A stretch of 6,765 nt of DNA from Deltaproteobacteria bacterium (lineage in GTDB: Bacteria > Desulfobacterota > Desulfuromonadia > Geobacterales > Pseudopelobacteraceae): contig JAURXC010000293.1 in NCBI GenBank assembly GCA_030654645.1, positions 1-6,765 on the forward strand, in the 5' to 3' direction. Made by a program: the position numbers and the translations under genes. Positions 1 to 5,434 of this stretch are shown here, in pieces. The notes under the pieces are model-generated. The model searched no databases. It worked only from the letters and a program-made list of their open reading frames with translations, and was not told the origin of the DNA. The first letter of the stretch is position 1. The number at the start of each line of letters is the position of its first letter.

Positions 1-539
1 AATTCGCGAAAGAGCAGGTCGAAGCTGCCGCCATCGCTCCACCAGGACTCCTTCAGGTGTTTCGTATCAACCGGGTAAGGGTATATTTCGATGTTTTTCG
101 GCAGCGAGTTGCGGAAGAGGATCGAAGACCGCTTCAGGTGATAGCGGGAGGTGATCAGGATTATGGAACGGATCTTGTTCTGCATGATGACTTCACGCCC
201 CAGCACCGCGTTTTCGAGTGTATTGCGTGATGCCTTCTCCAGTATGACCCGCTCGGACGACGGATCTCCGGGACGGGGACGGTACAGGTCGCTTTTGCGG
301 ACAGAGGGATCGACCCCGATAAAATACAGGTACCGGGCGCGCGACTCCCTGAACAGGCGAATCCCCTCCTCCACCCTGCCCTTGCCGCCGGCCAGCACCA
401 CGATCGCATCGGCTTTGCGGCTGTGCTGCCGGTAGGAGAAAGTCTTGTAGGTAAAATCAATAAAAAGGGCCGTTACCGCGAACAGCCCTATCACAACCAA
501 TGTTATGAATGCCTTGATAATATTCATGCCATAACCCAT
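1..539 (-). CDS. YdcF/SanA/ElyC-family (DUF218) membrane-anchored protein, 3' end cut by window edge
   Basis: About 179 codons are visible and the stop lies beyond position 1. An N-terminal hydrophobic segment (about residues 7-27, IIKAFITLVVIGLF) looks like a single membrane anchor. A DUF218 core follows: ADAIVVLAGGKGR (about 43-55), a GVDP turn (about 75-78), SRNTLENA (about 104-111) and ILITSRYHLKRS (about 127-138). Known members (SanA, ElyC, YdcF) are linked to envelope barrier function or peptidoglycan/polysaccharide metabolism, but the reaction is not established for most, so I assign none. Two in-frame ATG codons compete. The one at 539 has AAGGA (548-544) four bases upstream; the one at 527 starts MNIIKAF but sits 16 bases from that site. 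I chose 539, though the spacing is slightly short. The gene diverges from rpmB. Few C-terminal residues are probably missing, judging from the usual length of about 190-210 aa. Confidence 0.85.
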   Translation of the reverse strand, partial: MGYGMNIIKAFITLVVIGLFAVTALFIDFTYKTFSYRQHSRKADAIVVLAGGKGRVEEGIRLFRESRARYLYFIGVDPSVRKSDLYRPRPGDPSSERVILEKASRNTLENAVLGREVIMQNKIRSIILITSRYHLKRSSILFRNSLPKNIEIYPYPVDTKHLKESWWSDGGSFDLLFRE

Positions 540-546
540 ATTTTCC

Positions 547-575
547 TTGCAAGCGCAGCGTCACTCTGCTATAAG
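547..575 (+). promoter_or_regulatory. Sigma70-type extended -10 promoter of rpmB
   Basis: A -35 box TTGCAA (547-552) is followed, after exactly 17 bases, by a -10 box TATAAG (570-575). TGC directly precedes it (567-569), giving the extended -10 form TGnTATAAG. Transcription should begin near 582, leaving a leader of about 25 nt. The -35 box overlaps the ribosome binding site of the divergent DUF218 gene. Confidence 0.7.
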
Positions 576-592
576 ATTTTTTTCAGCAATCA

Positions 593-600
593 AGGGAGGA
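593..600 (+). promoter_or_regulatory. Strong Shine-Dalgarno site of rpmB
   Basis: AGGGAGGA lies 7 bases before the ATG at 608, a near-ideal anti-SD match and spacing. This fits a highly expressed ribosomal protein gene and fixes the start. Confidence 0.85.
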
Positions 601-607
601 CAAAAAT

Positions 608-799
608 ATGTCAAGAAAATGTGAAATCTGCGGAAAAGGCCCAAGCTTCGGTAACAATGTCAGCCATGCCAACAACAAAACCCGTACCGTATGGCGTCCG
701 AATCTCCAGAAGATCAGAGCCGTAAAAAACGGTAGCATCTCCACCGTCAAGGTTTGCACCCGCTGCATCCGTTCCGGTTTTGTTACCAAAGTAATCTGA
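608..799 (+). CDS. rpmB: 50S ribosomal protein L28 (zinc-binding C+ form)
   Basis: This 63-residue protein of the large ribosomal subunit starts MSRKCEICGKGP and has the L28 core NNVSHANNKTRT followed by WRPNLQKI. Four cysteines form two CxxC pairs (C5/C8 and C50/C53). This is the zinc-ribbon C+ version of L28, as opposed to the C- paralogues that some bacteria use under zinc limitation. Length matches the family. The gene stands alone, not beside rpmG, with its own promoter upstream and a terminator 28 nt after its TGA, so it is a monocistronic unit. It converges on ridA. No Zur-type operator is apparent. Confidence 0.97.
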   Translation: MSRKCEICGKGPSFGNNVSHANNKTRTVWRPNLQKIRAVKNGSISTVKVCTRCIRSGFVTKVI

Positions 800-826
800 C
801 ATTCAGTTTCCATGCTTCATAGATCA

Positions 827-857
827 GCCGCCCTCCTGCAAGGAGCGCGGCTTTTTT
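827..857 (+). terminator. Rho-independent terminator of rpmB
   Basis: The stem pairs GCCGC (827-831) with GCGGC (847-851) and CTCCT (833-837) with AGGAG (841-845), interrupted by one C-C mismatch. The loop is GCA (838-840) and six T follow at 852-857. No T run follows the hairpin on the minus strand, so it should act on rpmB transcripts and not on the convergent ridA transcript, whose stop is only 3 nt away. Confidence 0.9.
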
Positions 858-860
858 GCG

Positions 861-1259
861 TTATTGGCCTGCAGGCTCCCGCAGAGCGGCCAGGACTTCG
901 ATCTCCACCCGCACTCCGCGCGGCAGCGAATTGACGGCAACGGTTGAACGGGCCGGCTTGTGGCTATCAAAAGACCTGGCGTAGACCCCGTTCATGGCGG
1001 CAAAATCGGCCATATCCACCAGAAATACGGTGGTTTTGATCACATCCTCGAATCCGGCGCCGGCTGCGGCCAGCACTGCGGCGATATTGGCCATCACCCG
1101 TTCGGTCTGAACGCTGATATCGCCCGTCACCACCTCGCCGGTAAGCGGGTCCAGCGGGATCTGGCCGGAGCAGAACAGCATGTTCCCGAACCGGATCGCC
1201 TGGGAATAGGGGCCTATGGCGGCCGGGGCATTTTCCGTAGCTATTGGCTGTAGTTTCAT
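861..1259 (-). CDS. ridA: RidA family 2-iminobutanoate/2-iminopropanoate deaminase
   Basis: The 132-residue YjgF/YER057c/UK114-family protein hydrolyses reactive enamines/imines such as 2-aminoacrylate derived from PLP enzymes, protecting those enzymes in the cytoplasm; it normally forms a homotrimer. Visible signatures are IGPYSQAI (15-22), FCSGQIPLDP (29-38), the PARSTVAVNSLP block with the key arginine R104, and GVRVEIEVLA with E121. The R104/E121 pair matches active RidA proteins rather than inactive subfamilies. The ATG at 1259 overlaps the TGA of the upstream rel gene (ATGA), which fixes the start and suggests translational coupling. The frame stays open upstream to about 1643, but that part is rel read in another frame. 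No ridA terminator is seen on this strand. Confidence 0.95.
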   Translation of the reverse strand: MKLQPIATENAPAAIGPYSQAIRFGNMLFCSGQIPLDPLTGEVVTGDISVQTERVMANIAAVLAAAGAGFEDVIKTTVFLVDMADFAAMNGVYARSFDSHKPARSTVAVNSLPRGVRVEIEVLAALREPAGQ

Positions 1260-3406
1260 TGTTTCAACCTCTCCACCTTGATCACTCCCTTGACCTTCAT
1301 AACCGCGTTCATAACCTTCTGCAGGTGCGCCAGGTCGGTTACGTTGACCTCGAAAGTGTTTTCTCCGCGCTGGTCCACGGTACTCTGGATATGGGCGCTG
1401 GCGATGTTGGCTTCGCAATTGGTGATCGCCAGCGTGATGTTGGCCAGGATGCCCTTGATGTCGTGACAGATGACCCTGATCTTGACCGGCAGCACCGATG
1501 CCTTGGCCTTGTTCCAGGCCACGTCGATGCGCCGTTCCGGGTCGTTTTCCATTGCAAACTGGCAGTCGGATGTATGTATCGTCACCCCCTTGCCGCGGGT
1601 GATGAAGCCGACGATATCGTCGCCCGGAACCGGGTTGCAGCACTTGCCGAAGCGTACCAGCACATCGTCGATGCCGCTGATCTCGACCGCGCTGGAGGTT
1701 TTGCCCTTGAGCTTGTTGATCACCGACTCAAGCCGGGACTCCTTACGGTCCGAACGTTCCTGGATCTTGGCATCGGGCAGCAGCTTGCCGACAATCTGGC
1801 CGATCGAGATCTTGCCATAGCCGACCGCCGCCAGCAGATCGTCATCGGCCGCATAGCCGAATTCTCCGGCGATCTTCTTGAACTCGCCGCTCTTCTGGAC
1901 TTTCTGCAGATTGACCGAGTATTTGCGGAGATCCTTTTCACAGATCTCACGGCCGAGCACGATGCTGCGCTTGCGCTCCTCGATCTTGATCCAGGCCCTG
2001 ATCTTGTTGCGAGCACGGGAACTCTTGACGATCTTGAGCCAGTCCTTGCTGGGGGTGTGATGGGGCGAGGTGATCACCTCGACGATATCGCCGTTTTTCA
2101 GCTCGTACTTGAGCGGCACCAGCTTGCCGTTGACCTTGGCCCCCACGCAGCGATGCCCGATATCGGTATGGACGCTGTAGGCGAAATCGATCGGGGTCGC
2201 CCCCTTGGGATAGCCCTTCACATCGCCCTTGGGAGTGAATACATAGACCTCTTCGTTGAACAGCTCGACCTTGACCGAGTCCATGAACTCCCTGGAGTCC
2301 TGCAAGTCCTGCTGCCACTCCAGAAGCTGCCGCAGCCAGGCGAAGCGCTTGACCTCTTTTTCGTCGTAACCCTTGCCTTCCTTGTACTTCCAGTGCGCGG
2401 CGATGCCGGCGTCGGCGACGCTGTGCATCTCGTGGGTGCGAATCTGGACCTCCATCCGGTCGCCATGTGGCCCGATCACCGTCGTATGCAGGGACTGGTA
2501 CATGTTTCCCTTGGGCATGGCGATGTAGTCCTTGAAGCGCCCCGGAATCGGCTTCCAGGCCGAGTGGATCACCCCCAGCACCTCGTAGCACTCGCGCAGG
2601 TCCTCGACCAGGATCCGCACTGCGATCAGGTCGTAGATCTCCTCGAACTCCACGTTGCGCTTTTCCATCTTGCGATAGATCGAATAGAGGTGCTTGCTGC
2701 GGCCGGATATTTCTCCCTTTATTCCATAAAATGCCAGCTTTTCCGTAATGATGGCCTTGGCTTCTTCAACGAAAGCTTCACGCTCCTGCTTCTTTAGTGA
2801 GATTTTCCGCACCAGGTCGAAATAGATCTCCGGCTGCAGATAGCGGAAAGAGAGGTCTTCCAGCTCGACCTTGACCCAGGAGATACCCAGGCGGTTGGCG
2901 ATGGGAGCGTAGATATCCATCGTTTCCTTGGCGATGCTGCGCTGTTTCGGCTCCGGCTGGAACTCCATCGTACGCATGTTGTGCAGCCGGTCGGCCAGCT
3001 TGACCAGGATCACGCGGATATCGATCGCCATCGCCAGCAGCATCTTACGGAAATTCTCGGCCTGGCTCTCTTCCTTGGTCTTGAAGTTGATCTTGCTGAT
3101 CTTGGTGACACCGTCCACCAGCGCCGTTACCTCGTCGCCGAACATCGCGGTCAGCTCTTCCGATGTGGCCAGGGTGTCCTCGATCGTGTCATGCAGGAAT
3201 CCGGTGACGATGCTGGGAACGTCCAGCTTCAGGTCGGCCAGCAGTCCGGCCACCTCCATCGGGTGGATGATGTACGGCTCCCCGGACAGACGGGTCTGCC
3301 CCTGGTGCACCTTGGCACAGTAAACATATGCCTTGCGGATCAGGTTGAAGTCTGCCGTAGGGTTATATGCCGCCACTTTGTCAAGAATGTCATTAAGCCT
3401 GATCAT
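1256..3406 (-). CDS. spoT: Bifunctional (p)ppGpp synthetase/hydrolase (RelA/SpoT, long RSH)
   Basis: This 716-residue stringent-response enzyme transfers pyrophosphate from ATP to GTP/GDP and also hydrolyses (p)ppGpp. The HD hydrolase domain spans about residues 20-175, with R24, H48 (YIIHP), H72-D73 and E76-D77 (FLHDTIEDT), and D139/N143 (KLADRLHN); these metal and substrate residues are intact. The synthetase domain (about 230-345) has GRSKHLYSIYRKM, D259 (YDLIAVRI), R290-F-K-D293 and MEVQIRT (318-324). RFKD (RXKD) is the signature of bifunctional enzymes; synthetase-only RelA has EXDD. A TGS domain (about 386-446), a helical region, a conserved-cysteine module (C589, C590, H611, C615) and a C-terminal ACT domain (about 641-716) follow. 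It may equally be called rel or relA. An in-frame TAA at 3413-3415 makes 3406 the most upstream start, and no good Shine-Dalgarno precedes it. A terminator separates it from rpoZ. Confidence 0.97.
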   Translation of the reverse strand: MIRLNDILDKVAAYNPTADFNLIRKAYVYCAKVHQGQTRLSGEPYIIHPMEVAGLLADLKLDVPSIVTGFLHDTIEDTLATSEELTAMFGDEVTALVDGVTKISKINFKTKEESQAENFRKMLLAMAIDIRVILVKLADRLHNMRTMEFQPEPKQRSIAKETMDIYAPIANRLGISWVKVELEDLSFRYLQPEIYFDLVRKISLKKQEREAFVEEAKAIITEKLAFYGIKGEISGRSKHLYSIYRKMEKRNVEFEEIYDLIAVRILVEDLRECYEVLGVIHSAWKPIPGRFKDYIAMPKGNMYQSLHTTVIGPHGDRMEVQIRTHEMHSVADAGIAAHWKYKEGKGYDEKEVKRFAWLRQLLEWQQDLQDSREFMDSVKVELFNEEVYVFTPKGDVKGYPKGATPIDFAYSVHTDIGHRCVGAKVNGKLVPLKYELKNGDIVEVITSPHHTPSKDWLKIVKSSRARNKIRAWIKIEERKRSIVLGREICEKDLRKYSVNLQKVQKSGEFKKIAGEFGYAADDDLLAAVGYGKISIGQIVGKLLPDAKIQERSDRKESRLESVINKLKGKTSSAVEISGIDDVLVRFGKCCNPVPGDDIVGFITRGKGVTIHTSDCQFAMENDPERRIDVAWNKAKASVLPVKIRVICHDIKGILANITLAITNCEANIASAHIQSTVDQRGENTFEVNVTDLAHLQKVMNAVMKVKGVIKVERLKQ

Positions 3407-3457
3407 AAGCTGTTATCGCCCAAATGGATTAGTGAAGCGGGATCTCGGAAACAGGAT

Positions 3458-3497
3458 AAAAAAAGGGTGAAATCGGAGTATATTCCGGCTTCACCCT
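3458..3497 (-). terminator. Rho-independent terminator between rpoZ and spoT
   Basis: Read on the minus strand, AGGGTGAA (3497-3490) pairs with TTCACCCT (3471-3464). An upper stem CGGA/TCCG is separated from it by a 2-base imperfect step, and the loop is about 6 bases. A run of T at 3464-3458 follows immediately. This is a canonical intrinsic terminator 16 nt after the rpoZ stop codon. On the plus strand no T run follows. It should end or attenuate yicC-gmk-rpoZ transcripts before spoT, so spoT needs read-through or its own promoter. I found no convincing promoter between 3407 and 3457. Confidence 0.85.
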
Positions 3498-3513
3498 GGG
3501 TGACGGGTAATGA

Positions 3514-3717
3514 TTAACGATGCTTTCTGGTGACCTCGAAACTGATCTTGCCCGCGGCGATTTCGCGCAAAGCGGTAACCACGTGGCGGTTGTTCTTGGG
3601 ATCGATCAGCGGGTTGGCCCCCTTGTACAGCTGTTTGACCCGTTTTGATGCCAGCATTACCAGCTGGAATCTGTTTTCAACTTTTTCAAGACAATCTTCA
3701 ACGGTAACCCGTGCCAT
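3514..3717 (-). CDS. rpoZ: DNA-directed RNA polymerase omega subunit
   Basis: The 67-residue omega subunit assists folding and assembly of beta' in RNA polymerase. It begins MARVTVEDC and continues with the family core NRFQLVMLASKRVKQL (about 15-30), NPLIDP and HVVTALREIAAGKI (about 45-58). A2-R3-V4 and R51 correspond to the omega residues that, with beta', form ppGpp site 1 in E. coli polymerase. An in-frame TTG at 3723 would add two residues, but GAGGAG lies 7 nt before the ATG at 3717 and only 1 nt before the TTG, so 3717 is the start. The protein is shorter than E. coli omega (91 aa), lacking its charged C-terminal tail, as in many non-enteric homologues. It lies 53 nt downstream of gmk and just before a terminator. 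Confidence 0.96.
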   Translation of the reverse strand: MARVTVEDCLEKVENRFQLVMLASKRVKQLYKGANPLIDPKNNRHVVTALREIAAGKISFEVTRKHR

Positions 3718-3724
3718 ATTCAAA

Positions 3725-3730
3725 CTCCTC
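3725..3730 (-). promoter_or_regulatory. Shine-Dalgarno site deciding the rpoZ start
   Basis: GAGGAG reads on the minus strand from 3730 to 3725. The 7-nt gap TTTGAAT leads to the ATG at 3717. It cannot serve the TTG at 3723, which is only one base away, so it settles the start of omega. Confidence 0.8.
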
Positions 3731-3752
3731 TTGCTACGTAAAATGGATAGCC

Positions 3753-3781
3753 TATGTACCCTGTTTTTGATTAAATATCAA
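3753..3781 (-). promoter_or_regulatory. Possible weak promoter ahead of rpoZ
   Basis: On the minus strand TTGATA (3781-3776, 5/6 match to the -35 consensus) is followed after 17 bases by TACATA (3758-3753), which matches TATAAT at only 3 positions. It overlaps the 3' end of gmk. It could give rpoZ extra transcription independent of gmk, but the -10 is poor and the match may be chance. Confidence 0.25.
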
Positions 3782-4379
3782 ACAATTTCCCTACCTGCTC
3801 CATCATCCGGAACGTTTTGCGGCAATGGGCAATCACGATTGCCGACAGTTCGCTGCAGGCAACTTCAAAATTATCGTTGATGATGATGTAGTCGTACCAG
3901 CGCGATTCCTTGATCTCGTCGGCCGCCCTGAGGATGCGCCGCTCGATCACATCCTGCGCGTCCGACGAACGGCTCTCCAGCCGCCGCCGCAGTTCCTCCA
4001 TGCTCGGGGGCAGGATAAAGACATAGATGCCGCCGTCAAACTGTTCCTTCAGCTTGAGCGCCCCCTGGCAATCGATATCCAGCACCAGGTTGACGCCGTT
4101 CTTACGCGCCTCCTCCAGCGTTTTCAGGGCGGTGCCGTACATGTTGCCATGCACCAGGGCCCATTCGGCAAAGGCGTCTTCATCAACCATCCGTTCAAAT
4201 TCTTCCTGGGACACGAAATGGTAGGCCTCGCCATCCACCTCCCCCGGACGCGGTTTGCGGGTGGTATAGCTGATGGACTCCCTGATGTCGGGAAAGGTTT
4301 TGAACAGCTCGCGGCAGAGAGATGTCTTACCGGCTCCGGAAGGGGCAGACAGTATCAGAATCAAACCTTCACGTTTCAT
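3771..4379 (-). CDS. gmk: Guanylate kinase
   Basis: The 202-residue enzyme phosphorylates GMP to GDP with ATP, an essential step in guanine nucleotide synthesis and salvage. The P-loop SAPSGAGKTS is at 11-20 (K18, T19). The GMP-binding region has ESISYTTRKPRPGEVDG (34-50) with S37, R41 and R44, then AEWA (E72) and YGTAL (81-85). LVLDIDCQGA (98-107) is the Walker-B-like strand. The lid arginines lie in RRRLESRSSD (131-140), with R148 further on. Length is typical of bacterial GMK (about 200-210 aa). The ATG at 4379 is preceded by GAGG (4390-4387) with a 7-nt gap; an upstream TTG at 4394 would overlap that site and is rejected. The gene lies 71 nt downstream of yicC, with rpoZ next, as in many proteobacteria. 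Confidence 0.97.
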   Translation of the reverse strand: MKREGLILILSAPSGAGKTSLCRELFKTFPDIRESISYTTRKPRPGEVDGEAYHFVSQEEFERMVDEDAFAEWALVHGNMYGTALKTLEEARKNGVNLVLDIDCQGALKLKEQFDGGIYVFILPPSMEELRRRLESRSSDAQDVIERRILRAADEIKESRWYDYIIINDNFEVACSELSAIVIAHCRKTFRMMEQVGKLFDI

Positions 4380-4450
4380 ATCACGGCCTCGCAAAATATT
4401 GATGATCGGGCAACCATCTGTAGCATATATGGGAACCGGTGACTACCAAA

Positions 4451-5332
4451 TTACTCCACGTTCTGCACCTGCTCCCGCATCTTCTCCATCTCGGCCTTGA
4501 TCCTGATCACCAGCGTCGCCAGTTCAGCGTCATTGGATTTGGAGCCGATCGTGTTCACCTCGCGGTTCATCTCCTGCATCAGGAAATCCAGCTTGCGACC
4601 AACCGGCTCCGCCAGTTGCAGCGTCTCGTCAAACTGGTTGAAGTGGCTGGCAAGCCGGACCAGTTCCTCGGTGATATCGCTGCGATCAGCCATCAGCGCG
4701 ACCTCCTGCGCCAGGCGGGCCTCGTCGAATTCGTTTCCTTCCAGCAGCTGCTCCAGCCTGAGTTTGAGTTTTTGACGGTATTCCGCCACCACCTGCGGCG
4801 TGCGCCCGCTAATCCGGCCGGTCCATTCCGCCACCTGCCCGCGCCTGGCCAGCAGATCGCACTCCAGCGCTTCGCCTTCCCGGGTGCGCATGGCATCAAT
4901 GGCGGTCACGGCCGCTTGCACCGCCGAAAACAGGAGCGGCTGAAGCTCGGTTTCATCGATTGTCGAGACGGGAGAATCCCTGATTACCCCTTTCTGGGAC
5001 AGGATCAGTGATAGCGGCAAATCCGCGGTCAACTGCAGCTCCTCGGCCAGGCGGGAGAAAGCCTCGTGGTAGCCGCGCGCAACAGCCGGGTCAAGCTGCG
5101 GGATCGCGCCGGTCGCGGTCGCCTCCTCCCACTGGACGTACACATCGATCTTGCCACGCTTTAGCAGCGAGGTAACCAGCCGTTTCACATCATTCTCCAG
5201 GGCCATGAAACTGCGCGGCATCCGCACCGACACTTCACCGTAGCGGTGGTTCACCGAGCGGATCTCTACCGTGAAACTACCCTGCGGCGCCGAAGCCTCG
5301 CCCTTGCCGTAACCTGTCATACTTTTAAGCAT
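4451..5332 (-). CDS. yicC: YicC/YloC family endoribonuclease
   Basis: This 293-residue protein has the family's N-terminal signature MTGYGKGEA (5-13), VEIRSVNHRY (22-31), MPRSFMALE (38-46) and LLKRGKIDV (56-64). The C-terminal DUF1732 part shows SDITEELVRL (218-227), HFNQFDE (230-236), GRKLDFLMQEMNREVNT (245-261) and IGSKSND (262-268). Family members are endoribonucleases or RNA-decay factors; E. coli YicC affects turnover of the small RNA RyhB. Length matches the family (about 290 aa). The start at 5332 has AAGGA (5346-5342) 9 nt upstream. The frame continues open to about 5440, but nothing there resembles the family. It is the first gene of the minus-strand run and diverges from recC. A DUF370/RemA gene, often found between yicC and gmk in other bacteria, is absent from the 71-nt gap here. 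Confidence 0.93.
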   Translation of the reverse strand: MLKSMTGYGKGEASAPQGSFTVEIRSVNHRYGEVSVRMPRSFMALENDVKRLVTSLLKRGKIDVYVQWEEATATGAIPQLDPAVARGYHEAFSRLAEELQLTADLPLSLILSQKGVIRDSPVSTIDETELQPLLFSAVQAAVTAIDAMRTREGEALECDLLARRGQVAEWTGRISGRTPQVVAEYRQKLKLRLEQLLEGNEFDEARLAQEVALMADRSDITEELVRLASHFNQFDETLQLAEPVGRKLDFLMQEMNREVNTIGSKSNDAELATLVIRIKAEMEKMREQVQNVE

Positions 5333-5364
5333 AATTGATATTCCTTCCCTGCCGTGCCATATCC

Positions 5365-5407
5365 TGGCTGATTCTGCTTCACATACCGTAATTCCTGCTT
5401 GTTTGTC
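5365..5407 (-). promoter_or_regulatory. Tentative promoter region of yicC
   Basis: On the minus strand, TGGACA lies near 5407-5402 and a poor -10-like TATGTG follows after about 18 bases. Only the -35 is a good match. The true yicC promoter should lie in this 102-nt divergent gap, but I cannot place it with confidence. Confidence 0.2.
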
Positions 5408-5426
5408 CAGCCAATTCCGGTATAGT
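5399..5426 (+). promoter_or_regulatory. Sigma70-like promoter of recC
   Basis: TTGTTT (5399-5404) is followed after 16 bases by TATAGT (5421-5426), a 5/6 match to the -10 consensus. Transcription would begin about 5432-5434, next to the ATG at 5435, so the message would have almost no leader. The region is shared with the 5' side of divergent yicC. Confidence 0.5.
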
Positions 5427-5434
5427 TTGCGGCC

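Noticed and set aside
609..614. Perfect TTGACA on the minus strand as the -35 of the DUF218 gene
   Set aside because: At 16-18 nt spacing the -10 candidates are TGATTG, GATTGC and ATTGCT, none close to TATAAT; probably chance within the rpmB start.
861..1643. Possible 260-residue N-terminally extended RidA
   Set aside because: The extra 128 codons are spoT read in another frame. The ATG at 1259 begins the normal RidA N-terminus and overlaps the spoT stop.
1244..2797. Long open frame on the plus strand, 517 codons, antisense to spoT
   Set aside because: It lies wholly opposite a confidently identified Rel gene apart from a few bases, has a composition typical of antisense frames in GC-rich genes (many H, D, L, V), and has no recognisable domain.
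3765..3781. Inverted repeat TTGAT/ATCAA at the gmk stop as a terminator
   Set aside because: It has a 5-bp AT-rich stem and no following T run on either strand in the right position; too weak to terminate.
3825..4442. Plus-strand open frame of 205 codons opposite gmk
   Set aside because: It is antisense to a complete guanylate kinase with all motifs intact and shows no family signature.
4439..5011. Plus-strand open frame of 190 codons opposite yicC
   Set aside because: It is an antisense shadow of yicC with a biased H/L/R/Q composition and no recognisable domain.
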